Shown piece by piece: positions 1 through 12,130 of a stretch of 64,000 bases of DNA (positions within the stretch are counted from its first letter, which is position 1; every line of letters starts with the position of its first letter). This stretch comes from Citrus sinensis. Lineage: Eukaryota; Streptophyta; Magnoliopsida; Sapindales; Rutaceae. The DNA is taken from the NCBI RefSeq assembly GCF_022201045.2, contig NC_068558.1, positions 40,195,501-40,259,500 of the forward strand. The letters are read 5' to 3'. A program made the translations under genes and the position numbers. Under the pieces are notes generated by a model. The model had not been told where the DNA came from and made no database searches. It worked only from the letters and a program-made list of their open reading frames with translations.

Positions 1-91
1 TTTCACATTTCTCAATCTTAAATTAATCCTTTGTCCCATCCATGAAAATTAGAAGACATAATTAAACCACAGCATGCATGAATTTTTTTTA

Positions 92-1666
92 TCAGACATT
101 CGAATTTAATTCCAAGCTCCTTCGTTGAATCAAAACCTTCATCTGTCTGTTGGTTTGAAGATCTGTAGGTTGATTAATGTCTTTTGTGTAAGCTTTGTCA
201 TCTTCAGTCAAGTTCATTTTCATTTCTGCACACTCTTGCTGCTTTTGATTTGATTCATTGCCCGTCTTGCCCTTGTATACGAGGTATAGGATCATTTGGG
301 CAATTCCAAATAAAAATCCTAAGACGTTTGGTAACTGGCCATCCAAAATTAAGCAACAAGAATGCTATGAGCAATTAATATGATTGGGAAACAAGAAAAA
401 GAAACCGTATCAAATTTACGTACTTAAATTTTAAAACCCGTTGAAACCCCCTGGTGTTTAAATTTTTACAGCCAAATCATTTTCAGCAAACGCTATTTAT
501 TCTGCCTTTTAAAATCTTATAAAATTATGTTTCTTTTGTTGGAAATTTGAGGGAAGTGCTGCCCTTAGAAAAAGTGAATTGGCTGTTACAGATTTAACGC
601 CAGGGGGGTTTCAATCATTTTCTCATCAAACAAACAATCAACGATATTGTTAGCCATACTTACAGCAATGACCATGTCCTTGACAAAAAGTCCGTAAAAG
701 AACCACATGGTGGCGCAGAGGGTGAGGAAAAATGAAAGAGAAAATGGCATATACTCAACACTCTTGGTCTTAATCACCCGCCTCTGCAACATAAATCAAG
801 TTCATAATTTTGATATTAAAGACAACTATATCTTATTTAATTGTGCTAGCTTCAATAATTAAGAATTAATTGTTACCATGATGCTTAAAGGAGCAGAGAA
901 CACAGCAACGTTGTAGACAGCGCAGACACAACCAACGGCAGTGACTCGATTAGGCCCCTTTACGAAAAAATTGACGATCACCATCATCAAGGCAAAGGCT
1001 CCAACGTTAAACACGAGTATCAACTTGATTGTGAAACTCTGCATGCAGGGTTAAAATGTATGTTTGATGATCAGGACAAGATCCATATACACATATAGTT
1101 ATTAAATGTGATTAAGATATAATAACAAAGGTGATTATTAATTAATTAATTGACCTTCTGCTTTTGGGGTGCGTATATGAGGTAGAGCATTAGGTAAATA
1201 ACTTCTATAACACATCCAATGCTGTTGATGGTGATGATCAAGACTGCATTTGACTTAAGTAAGCCGTAGTACAATAACAACATTGCACTGCTAAGTGCTA
1301 TCACGTATGGTATTGAATGGTATCCTTCCGATGATTTCTTCTTGTAGATTATGAGGAAAGTGGGCCTGAGATACATATATATAGCTTTGAAAATCAATCG
1401 TTGTCAGTTTAATTATATAAGATCAAATTGAGGGCTCGACTCTTACACTGGGGCCAAGAACACCAAGAATGACACTATGTTACCTGTGATAGGAAGACAA
1501 GAAAACTAAAGGTGTATCAAGCTAAGCTACTATCATCAGTTAATTAATTAAAAATAGAAAATATAAGGGGCAAGGAGGGGAGGAAAAAGAAAAAAGGTTA
1601 GGGCACAAGTGACATGCCTAAGAGACCAAAAATGAAAGCCAGCTGATGCGGAGTAAGGATCCCCAT
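92..1666 (-). CDS. SWEET: SWEET bidirectional sugar transporter, clade III type
   Basis: Six exons on the minus strand: 1666-1618, 1483-1447, 1365-1155, 1038-877, 783-664 and 334-92, giving 273 aa. SWEETs are uniporters that move sucrose or hexose down its gradient across the plasma membrane or tonoplast. The protein has two MtN3/saliva triple-helix repeats joined by a linker helix. Visible hallmarks are APVPTF in the first helix region, [36 protein letters not shown] and [11 protein letters not shown]; the Asn residues in the third and seventh helices are the ones expected in the pore. The 37-, 162- and 120-bp internal exons match the family's conserved exon sizes. The C-terminal tail is hydrophilic and about 55 residues long. 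The start [11 protein letters not shown] fits family N-termini. The first intron has a GC donor (1617-1616), which also restores the conserved Gly codon. A NEC1/SWEET9-like assignment within clade III is likely but unproven. Confidence 0.93.
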
Positions 1667-1874
1667 GATTGTACGTTGTGGTGGAGGTGATGATAAAGAA
1701 TATTACAGTGTGTTTTGGCGAAGCTCTCCACGGCGTCGAAGGGGGGAAATGCACTTTGAAGAGCTTAACCCAATTCATTGCAAGACACTGATTTATACAA
1801 ACATGATTGGAGAGTTAGGTTGCTGGTTTGGTTAGTTATTAGCTTGTTCTAGAATATGTACGTGATGTAAAAAG

Positions 1875-1899
1875 AGAGCGAGAGAGAGAGAGAGAGAGA
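1875..1899. repeat. (GA)n microsatellite upstream of SWEET
   Basis: A short, nearly pure GA dinucleotide run. It lies about 210 bp upstream of the SWEET start codon, so it falls in the 5' leader or promoter. On the gene's own strand it reads as a CT run, which is common in plant 5' leaders. Confidence 0.8.
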
Positions 1900-3668
1900 T
1901 TGAATGCACATGATATTTTTTGCATGGTAATTACAGTCGAAGGAGCTGGCAGACAAAGTTGACAACCATAGACTCATGATTCGAGCGTACGTGCTATCCA
2001 GTTCCTGCCTCGATTCAGGAGGGTGCTCTTGGAGCTTTGGTTCTTTTTTATTCATCCATTGTCATGTATATATTTCAATCAATCATGATTATATGCAAAC
2101 TAATATATATGGTAAATAATGAATGAATAGGGAGTAATGTCCTAAGTTTTAAGAATTATTATGGATTCCATGAGTAAAAATTACACAATAGAAAAGATTT
2201 TTATGGGTGACAATTTTTATAGAAAGGTAATTGTTCCTAGTTTAAAATTTAATTAAATTAGTACTTCAATCAAATAACAAAATAAATTGTCCTCAATTCG
2301 TCAGCAGCAAAATCATGAAGATTAATTGACGGTGTTTAAATATGGAACACCTTCACTGGAAACTGAGTAATAACAAAAGATATGAGTTGGAAAAAAATGT
2401 TAAAAGACTAAAATTATAATTTTTTTTGTAATTAATAATTTTAATTGATTTTATAATTGAATTTATCGGGAAAAAAAATAAACGACTTATATAAGTATAA
2501 CTAAATGGAGACCTAGTCAGTCTTACTTCTCAACAAGCAAAGCTATTGCAATATCAACGGAAAGGTACATTGGAATTTGGAACATAGTTTGAATAAATAT
2601 AGTACCACTTTTGCAGATTATTTTTTGTTAGAGCCAATCAGAATTGACAAATGCCACAGGGCGTCCCAACTTTTTTTTTTTTTTTCTTGAATGGATCACA
2701 ACGCAACCAAAAGGTTAAAAATCTTACTAGGATAGAATAGCAAATGTAAGAAATTAATTACTAAAATGATAAAACTTTTTTTTTTCTCATTTTTTCTTTT
2801 ATATTTTCTTTCTTCTCCATTCACTTTAAACTACAAGGATAGAAATAAAGTAGTTCGCTACTGCTGGTAAGCACATCGAAGGTATGTTTGTCGTTGCCCT
2901 CCTCAATTGTCAGAAGGGTTGCATGGCTAGTGGCGTGGCCATCACTAGGAATGTGATTTGGTGACGAAAGTGTTAGGAATTTTTATCGTAACTATGATCT
3001 TATAAGCAGAAATACCGAACAAATAATAAATAAAAATATACACAAAAAATAAAATAAAACCAATCACATGATATAAATTTTTTTTTTGAAAAATTCGTAT
3101 ACCAGAAAAAAATCATTGTCACTAAGGATAAGAGAAAAATTAATTATGTAAGAATTTATTACTATCGCTCTAGTATTTTTCTCAATAGGCCTAACATTTC
3201 TCTTACACTAAAAACAATCTACTTAACAAGAAAATTGAGTGAATAACAATTGAACCAGACCTCCCTATCTATAGTGATTTTCTTATATAAGTAGTATTCC
3301 TTTTTTTATTATTCCTTCTTGAATAATCTAAAGTTCTAAAAAAGAAAAAAAAATTATTTATTCGTCAAATACGAATTTTTGTCGATAAGAAAATAACCTA
3401 AAATATCTCCTAATAATTAAGATACAAATCCTTATTTAAAAATTGACATATTTCCTAATATGTAATGTAGGATATGGCTGCTGGTGGTTACAAAACCCAT
3501 AGTCCTAAAATTGTAGGTTTTGCTCCTTATTGTTTATTAAGTACTTACGCCCATCAATTCAATCCACAGGAGGGGCATTACGGTCATTTCTGCAAATAAT
3601 TGCCAGAATCTACTATGTATCATGATTTGGGTGTGCAGTGATGCATTCAAAAACTATTTGGCTTGGCC

Positions 3669-3860
3669 AATCAGTCTTTGGTCGAGTGGTAGAGCCGCTA
3701 CCCACTTTATTATGTGAAAGCACTCTTCTCTAGATATCTCTCGAATATTTGAGAGGGTAAAAAATGAAATGAGAGTGGATTAGACATACCTCAAAATTAA
3801 AAAGGGGTTAATTTCGTAATAAATATTGAATTTTTTTTTAAATAAGATATTGAAGTTTGA
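3669..3860 (+). mobile_element. Possible tRNA-derived SINE remnant
   Basis: The start reads TGGTCGAGTGGTAGAGCCGC, which fits an RNA polymerase III box A as found in plant tRNA-derived SINE heads. A degraded box-B-like stretch (TCTCGAAT) follows about 70 bases later, further away than usual. Downstream is AT-rich sequence ending in a T/A-rich run near 3840. No clean target-site duplication was found, so this is a weak call based on the head only. Confidence 0.3.
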
Positions 3861-4990
3861 ACCGAGGATGTAACAAATTAATGTGCGGACGAAGAGTGAG
3901 TGATTAGAAAGCAATGATAATATAGGCTTGGCTGTATGATTTAATTTTCAACATCTATGGAAGAACCACATAGCCATATTCAGACAAAAGTGACATTTTG
4001 TTGCCTCTCGCTAGGCTTACTAATTTGAATTTATCAATCCACAACGGTTTTAGTAATCAAATTATTATTTTACTAACAATCTCTTTGTTGGGTTAGTCAA
4101 ACACCTCCTCCTCTTATCCTTTAAAGTGGGAGTGAAGGGTGGGGTGGTTTGTTCTGCTTAGCATGGGACGCTGCAAATATCCTCTCATCATCTGATTAAG
4201 CATCCTTATCTTTATTGTTGTAGGAAAATTAGGCGTAGCTAAATGAAAGCGTGGAATCGACGGTAGAGGTAGTAATTCCATAAACTTCAAACACTGGATT
4301 GGACGTGCCCAACTCATCAGCCACTCAATTAAATGTTTCTGTGCATTTTGACATTTTCTTGAGTAAGCCAGTTGATCGATCTCTTAAAAATCTTTTATCA
4401 CTTTTGTGGTCTGCTATAATTTCACTGCATTACCCGATGGAACAGTCCAAATGTTAACAGAAGAGGTGCTGTCACATAGCATGGGATTCCAATGGTTGTG
4501 TGAAAGAAAACTTGAACTTGGAAATGAGCTTTAAATGGAAAAAAAACATTGGGATTGTTTAGGCCAACCTTGTATATGTATGCGTACAAAGACATTCGGC
4601 AACTTTTACAGCCACACACATTTCGTTATGACATAAAATTAGCTATGTAAGCTTGCCAATTGATTTAATCAAAACATTTTGATTTTGCTGCAACGGGTTT
4701 TGATCGCTAAATTTTGTCTCGTTATCAGTTGAACACGTGGACGTAAACTAATTTTCACATTGAATGCATATGATATTTTGCACGGTAATTAAATATGATA
4801 TTTTGCGTGATATTTAAGACTAGTACTTTTACATGACTTCTTCCATTTGAGAGATATGGATAAATTCTTGTTTAATATCCAATGTTTAAGCCAGTTACTT
4901 TGGTTTATTGTTGCTATTGCACTAATATTTGGCACCTTTATAGTGAGAATTGATGCATTTTGAATTGATGGCTCTCCTCAGAGGAGAAAG

Positions 4991-6124
4991 TAGGGATGGC
5001 AAACCCGAGATCCACATGATCCATATCCAATGGATCGGATTTGGGTTGGTTTAAAATGAATTTGAATTGGATTTATATATCAATGCGCAGATCTAAGACG
5101 AATCTTGGAGTAAATCTGAATTTATCTTAATATTTAGATCCAAATTCATATCCATTTACTTTTTAATTTAATTTAATTTTAAAAATTTCCTAACAATTGT
5201 GTAATTATAAATGATAATAAATTTTATTCATAGCATATTAGTGGTATTTACCATATATTTAAAAATCTTAAACTTGAAAGGCAGTTCTGTAAATTTAAAT
5301 GATAATAAGACAAAATAAAATTAGGACGGTCGTCCTTTCAAATCTCTTACTATCAATTCAACCTCTTTCTTTCTGTTCGGTCTACTTTCAATTCTCATCT
5401 CCATTTGAATGCTTGAATCATTCTTTTAATTGTAAGGTAAATCTCCAGACTTGAGCTTCCTTTTCTGTTATTTTCTCATAACCTTATTCATGTTCTGTAA
5501 TCACTAATAAGTCGTAACTATCTACTGTAATCACTAATCAATGGTAACTATCTACTATGAAAAAACTATGTCATTCATATAGTTAGTTAGATATGATGAT
5601 AACAAAAAATAATAAAGCACTAAGTATAAATTATATTCAACTTATATATCATTATTTAGTGTTGTAGGAATGACGATAGGTGTGCCATGGATATCAAAAC
5701 GATGAAAGATATATTAAAATATTACATTGATCTTACTCTTGCAATTACTTTTGATAGATATTTTATTATCTTTCTTATTTGTTTGTTTTGGACTAAAAGC
5801 ATAAGCTACAATATTCATCAGATTTTGAGACAAATTATAGAATTTAATTGTTATCAATACATATTAGTCTTTAATTTTCTTTCTAAAAAAATATAGCTCT
5901 TTTATTATTAAGTTTTAGAATTCGTGATGGATTTAAAGCGGATTTGAATTTTAATTTTTTTTATTTGGAGCAGTTATATATCTTTATGTTTTTTCGCATT
6001 AGAATATGGAGCGAAAAACATGGATCCATGACAAATTTGGAGCAGATACAGATCTCAATTTTTATTATGGCCCTGAATCTAAATCAGAGTATATCCAACT
6101 CATATCTGCCCGTTGCCATCTCTC
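4991..6124. mobile_element. Non-autonomous hAT-type DNA transposon
   Basis: The 1,134-bp element starts TAGGGATGGCAA and ends TTGCCATCTCTC, so the termini are 12-bp inverted repeats with three differences at the outer ends. It is flanked by a perfect 8-bp direct repeat GGAGAAAG (4983-4990 and 6125-6132), the target-duplication length of the hAT superfamily. The interior is AT-rich and holds only short open frames with no transposase resemblance, so it would have depended on an enzyme from elsewhere. The intact duplication marks a single insertion that has not been rearranged since. Confidence 0.85.
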
Positions 6125-7635
6125 GGAGAAAGATAAATATCTGTCCGGATTGAGTTTCTTAACAAACAGTTATTTCATTTATTTTTTCGGTCTTTCAATG
6201 TAGTTTTGAATAGGGATAATAATGTCGTTGCTATAACAAAGGGGTTTCAAAAGACTGTTTAGGAGTGCCGATAGCACCAACATTCGTTTGAATACTAGCC
6301 CAACAGGAAGAAACTCGCACCGCCCGTAGGTCCCCAAAGTTAAAAGAGTTTCGGTGACAATCGACAGAAACTCAGAAAGTAAGATTATATATAAGAAAAT
6401 AACCAATCACAAAAGATCGAATGTTTCACATTTTATAAATCTCATCAATATTAAGGGAAAACAAAAAAGATGAAAAAATGAAAAACAAACCAAACAACAT
6501 CGTCATCCACTATGACATATCCCAATAAGAGTGATAAAAGAATCCGAAAGAATTGTCAGAACCTGGAGCACCGAATGAATCTATAGAGTAAACAACATTA
6601 GTGTACATTTTGCTCTTCGAAAAATAAACTCGGAGTAGGATAGCAAATGTTAGAAGCTAGCATTTTCAGTGTCGCCAATAGAAAACAACAAGATTTTTAT
6701 ATCATAATTAGGAAAACCGCCACTATCAATAGCCAAACTTAGCCACCGCTGGAAATTGGGGTACTGTAACTTTTTTAAAAATAAAAGTTAATATTATATA
6801 GTAAGAGAAAAAAATTATATTTATAAAATAAAAGTTAATATTATATAGTAAATATAGCATTTAAATAATAATTTTAACAAAAACAATAAAATTTTTTTTT
6901 TCTATCATACAAGTGATAAATCAAATCAACTTAGTTTCCAAGTCATAACAATTAATACTTATTAAACGCTTTAGTATTATAACTTTTAAACTATAACTAG
7001 CCAAACTTAATACCAAATAGAACCTTCGAATGAAAAACTTGAATTTTGGCATATGAATGAAAGAATTTCAAGATCAATAGCCAATCCCAACCGTTTCCAC
7101 CCTAACATGTACAAAGATGTCTTGTATCAATCTTACAAATCAATTAAAAATCTTAATGTCGTTTTAGTGATATCAATTTTTTTTTCCCAACCACTATATT
7201 ATAAACTTGACCTTTGTGCCATTTTCATAAATAAGAGTGGAAAAACTATTAGTATATTGTTTGTTATTCTCTCGAGTGTGTGCATCTTGGAATTATGACA
7301 TCTATAATCAAAGAAAACAATTTAGGAATATGACAAGATAACTTTGTACAACATGGTTTCAAAAGTTGATATCGCAGAGCTTTGCTTGGTAAAAGATTGC
7401 TCCTGTCTTCAATAAAGCTACTCAGTCTTCAAAAAATCTGACAAGAAACACCACTCGAACCTAAGTTCTTTACCACGAAATTTCAAAAACAAAATCAGCT
7501 TCCCAATTCACCAGTTCCAAATTAATGGCGCAAGAATCCCTCCTCTCTCATTAGGTGTTGATTCTTGTACTCTCACCGTGCCAGTGCAACAAGGGCAGTT
7601 TCAATAGACCCACGATCCAATATTGTGTTTGACTT

Positions 7636-10524
7636 TCAAACCAGAATCACCTCCAAGGATCTGGACGTTGTTGTTGCGGGTGAACTCACTTGGTGATCCG
7701 TATTTCCTTCCTGCACAGTATAAGAAAATAAGGCACATGTTATATATCCTTTGAAAGGCATGGTTAAATTATAATTAATATGGAGTAATTAACTCAAATG
7801 ATCATTTCAACCATTGTGTTTTTCCAAGCCTTGTCAATCTCCTCATAGACAACATCAATAGTTGGCCGGCCTTTGCTCGATTTGGCAACACATAGCACAG
7901 CAATTTTCAAAATGGATTCAAAATCCGCCCGGTTGATATTTCCATTCAGCCTTGGATCTTCAAAATCTTTTATTGGCCGTTTTCCCATGCTTACATCTCT
8001 TGCCTGCACAAAATTTATTTACTTGATATCATATAATTGAATTTGAATGAATCAAGTGCTAATCTCGCGCGTGTCGAGTATTTTTGTGTGTGACACACGA
8101 CCCAACAAAAAAAAAACGTACCTTTCTTGTGAGTTGGTCTCTAGCATCAAAATCCAATTCAATGACCTTTTGTCCTGATAAAAGTTGGAGAGCAACGATA
8201 CCGAAACTGTAAATGTCACTGGCACAAGTTAGCTTTGCATTAGTCATGTATTCGGGGTCCATATAGCCAATGGTTCCTCTCACATCAGTAAATACTTTGC
8301 TCTCTTCGATGCCCAGCATCTTAGCCAACCCAAAATCAGAAAGCTTCGGTTCCAGCTTCTCAGTCAAAAGAATGTTTGTAAGCTACAACCAAATTAAAAC
8401 ATGCAGCGTCTTTAGAAGAGGTGAAAGAAATAAACATTGATGCTATAATTAAACTTATTGGGAAATTTTTCGTTACCTTAATATCTCTATGGACAATGCA
8501 CCCATCAATATAATGGTGAAGATACCTCAATGCAAGTGCACAATCTCTCAGGATTTTAACTCTTCTTTCCCACGTTAGTACACTATCTTTTCCTGGAAAA
8601 AAATTATAAAAGCAAATTAGTGTAAAGCTCGAATAAAAAGGAAAAACATTTGAAGATAAAATATGTATATTACTGAGGAGATGTTGAGCGAGATTCCCGG
8701 CCGCACAAAATTCATAAACTAGATATTGCTCGCCTCCTTCGACGCAGCAACCGAATAGGCATACGAGATTTGGATGGCGAACCCTGGAAAGGCCTTCAAC
8801 TTCCCTTGAAAATGAATCGGTGTTGTTGCTCTTGTATATGTGCTTGATGGCAACGACTTGACCACTTGGCAAAACGCCCTTGTAGACTAAACCAGCACTT
8901 CCGCGGCCTAAGAACCTTCGGTCCCAGTCGTTATTTATGGCATTTTCAATCTCGTCCTTAGAAAATCTGTAGAGACCTGACCACGTTGTACTGTAAATCT
9001 CTTTAGTTGGCTTAGGAGATTTCCGCTTGGGCATGCAGCCCTTATTCTTGCCCTGTATCTTGCTCTTGGCCACGTGTTTTATAAGTACAAGAATCAACAT
9101 CATCACGAAAGTCGCTATAAGGACCGCCATTATTGCTTTCACCACAGCAGCTGATAAGCTAAATGATCTCAATGAGTACAAGAGAAAAAAATAATAATAA
9201 AAAAGGTTTCAATTCAAGCAGTATGCCAAAAATGGAAAGATTATTGGCAATGTTATACAGCTAAAATAAGAAGTAGATAGCCCATGGGAGTAGCTCAGCT
9301 GGATGCGAGTGTGTTTTGTATCCACGGTCATTTGAATTTGAATGATAGTAAAACGGTAAAAGATTGGTGCTTGATGGTTGAGATTTTTCGTTCTCATTTA
9401 AACTTAGAAAAAGGGGAAAAAAAAAAAAAGATCCACTTACTTTTGAATCTGATAAATCCAGGATCTGTTGCAATCAAAAGAGTAAGAGGTCAAAAGTAGG
9501 AACCAAGAATATAAGAAGTATAGTATTTTTGTTAATTCTGGTACGGTTTAGGAATGTCGATGGTTCTTACCAATCTGATCTATCGAATGCAAACAGTTAT
9601 ATAGATCAGCAAGTGATGAGCGGTCATCAAAGTTTGCGGCTGTAACGGTAATAACAACAGCTAGCCCACAAGTTGCCTTTTCATTGTCATCATCACCATC
9701 AGCATTAAATTCTTCCAGCAGATAATCCCTGAATTTAACCACTGCTGTTGTACAATTCCTGCAGGCATCAGCAAAGGTTGTTGAATTGAAGCGGGAACAA
9801 GATTGTAAAACCCCTTGAAATTCCTCATTCCGCTGAATCAGTGACAAAGATGATGAGTTCGCGCACTTGCCATTCCCAAAGGAAAAGCCATCAAATCCAC
9901 AGTATTTCGCGGATACGACATTTTGTCTTGTAAAAGGAGCGCTGCAGGTTTGCCACTCATTTTGTTCAAGAAAGATGCTTGTGTTAGTATTCTCACGGGC
10001 ACGTTGTGCTAGTGCCTGGGAGAAGAATGTTAGCGCATTTCGACAGCAAAGAGTTGAAGGGATGCTTTCCCAGTAGATGACTTTCCTGTCGTTGTCTATG
10101 CACTCCCCGGAAGGTTGATATGGCTCACGACTAGACTCTAATGCACAATCTGCATGGCATGATAGCTTGTTAGGCCAATCTAATAAATAATCATTAAAAT
10201 AACCTAAGGCAAAAATGAATATGACAAGCTCGTGATTTGACAAGATGTTCACTAATCCCCTTGGTTTCAGAAAGAATCAATCACACAGATATATCTTTCT
10301 TGGAAAATATTAAGAAACCGCGAGGGTATCATTGTCCCTTTTCTTAACAAAAGTAAGCACGAGAGGTTAATGAAATACAACTTGGATCAGTACAAATCGA
10401 GGTCGATACTCAACTTAATCCGACGAAATAAGCATATACCTTGAGAAAAAGAATTATATGAAAATGTACGGATGTAAAGAGCACAAAGTATGCAGAAGAA
10501 AGCAAGAGTCGATGTTGTTTTCAT
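7636..10524 (-). CDS. SPARK-domain receptor-like serine/threonine kinase
   Basis: Eight exons on the minus strand: 10524-10440, 10179-9571, 9464-9441, 9150-8674, 8592-8477, 8382-8122, 8003-7812 and 7710-7636, giving about 612 aa. A signal peptide (MKTTSTLAFFCILCALY) leads an ectodomain of about 200 residues whose cysteine pattern (a CC pair, CGF, CRNC, CGL) resembles the SPARK domain of At1g11050-type kinases. A membrane span lies at about 245-264. The kinase has a complete core: P-loop GRGSAG (321-326), VVAIKH, HRDIK (433-437), DFG (453-455) and GTIGYMDPEY, so it should be catalytically active. It probably senses an extracellular cue at the plasma membrane; the ligand is unknown. Two choices are uncertain: the exon 2 acceptor (10180 or 10150, both in phase), and whether the final 75-bp exon is used or translation stops at 7794. 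Exon 3 is only 24 bp. Confidence 0.85.
9284..9400 (+). repeat. tRNA-like (SINE-like) sequence in a kinase intron
   Basis: Inside the third intron of the receptor kinase, and on the opposite strand, the sequence GGGAGTAGCTCAGCTGG resembles a tRNA 5' end and fits box A (TAGCTCAGCTGG). About 35 bases later CATTTGAATTTGAAT weakly resembles box B. There is no acceptor-stem pairing to suggest a working tRNA. A decayed tRNA-derived SINE is the likeliest explanation. Confidence 0.3.
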
Positions 10525-12130
10525 GTCTCCCTTTTGACCTTCCACCTGCCCTATAATTCCATATCACAAAGAAAATATTAAGTATTAGAGCAAACCAGCC
10601 ACTGAGTTGTCTCAGGAAACAGTGGAATTATATACTTATAGCTGATCTTTTCCTAGAGATTATCATATACAATGCGGATATTCTTGTTTAATTAATCTGC
10701 CAAGCTTGGTGTTTACAGCCTGGTCTCACACTACGCTATTGATATTGTCGTGCACGTCATTTCGTGATACTTTATATCGATCTTAATGATCAATAATTAA
10801 AAGCATTGGTTACAACTCCAGGGCCATTTGTTTATTAGATAACAGTTGATTCCTATCCTTTTATCCTTGAATCACATCGCCGCATGTTGTCCGGATGAAA
10901 AATGACATGTTTCCGAGAGGAATTTGTTCACATTATTAATTTAAGCCATCCACGTATTTCGCCTCATTTTTCTTCTCCAATCTTTTTTATTTTTTTTTTA
11001 AATTTTCTTGGTGGAATGTTATGAACAAATTTTTGATAATTAACAATTCCTATTGTTTTTTTCCCTTTATTTAGAAATTTGAATGAGAAAAAATGAGAAA
11101 TCTCTTCTACTAAGTACTCTTTTTTTTTTCTCTATTATTACTCAAATTCAGGCAAAGTTGGTTTTCAACAAAATTGAATTGACAGCCAATGGGTTCAATT
11201 TTTTTTTTTAACCGAAAGAAAGAAAAATGAAATCTAGAATGAAATCAAAGTGAATTAGCCGATTTTGAACCGAATTAAGCTTATAAATAAGAAAAGAAAA
11301 ATGATAAAGAAACTGAAAGGGGACCGAAATAACGCTGTTAAATTTTTCTATTTTTGTTTCCATTAGTTTGATCACATAATTGCAGGTGAATAATCTTATT
11401 ATTTTCCAGAAGATGTTAGGTTGGTGGTAGTTATAGAGCCTGATCTTCTTGCCACTTGGGTCACGGCCGAGTCGGATTAAAAATTTAGGTCCAAATGTTG
11501 TAGGGTAAATATTTGAAGATTAAAGTTAAAAGTATTTAATTATTGAGGTAAAATGTTAAATTTCTAAACTTATAGGTCCTAAATGAAAAAAAAAGGGGAC
11601 TATGTCAAAATTTTACATTGTATATTTAATAATTAAGTGGCGATATTTCCACTCGTCAAATTGTATAAACCCACCCCACTTTAACATAATAATAATAATA
11701 AATTCAAAATTATCTTATCATTTTTAAATTTAGATTAAATTCGATCAATCAATTAACTAATTAATTCATTATTAACATAATTATCGATCTTCAATTAAAC
11801 TAACAAAATGTATTTGTGACATGATAACTCACCAAATTTACTAGCTACAAACTTTAGATTATTTATCTCATGAAATTTATTGGTTGTGAGAAGTTTGTAA
11901 TTGGTTAATTGTTTAAATTTTTTCCATTTTAAATTTTAAAAAATAATACAAAATTTTTTTGTAAATAATTTTTGAAAGAGGGTTGATTTACACAATTTAT
12001 ATGGTGGAAATATCCTTACCTTAAGAATTTTTATTTTTGTTAATTTTTTCATGATCAAACGTAGCAAATCACTTGTTGGTTCTGGAAAGAATTAATACTA
12101 CAATAGATCATGTCGTTTTTGTCATTCAAA
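10525..12130. other. Intergenic, AT-rich, no gene seen
   Basis: This lies upstream of the kinase and before the copia remnant. It is AT-rich with several poly-T runs. The kinase promoter should be in the first few hundred bases after 10524, but I saw no decisive motif. No protein-coding signal was recognised. Confidence 0.6.

Larger units (their letters stand above)
1667..7635. other. Intergenic region between SWEET and the receptor kinase
   Basis: About 6 kb without a recognisable gene. It holds a GA microsatellite at 1875-1899, a possible SINE at 3669-3860, a complete hAT element at 4991-6124 and otherwise AT-rich sequence. The largest open frames (for example 5687-5896, 7053-7298 and 4114-4317) are under 85 codons and show no family resemblance. 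The SWEET promoter should lie in the first part, upstream of 1666. I see no decisive TATA or motif there. Confidence 0.7.

Noticed and set aside
1548..1778. 76-codon minus-strand frame overlapping SWEET exon 1
   Set aside because: It is a different frame from the SWEET start at 1666 and shows no family resemblance.
9284..9356. Functional tRNA gene
   Set aside because: Only the D-arm/box A part looks like tRNA; no acceptor stem, anticodon arm or good T-arm can be paired.
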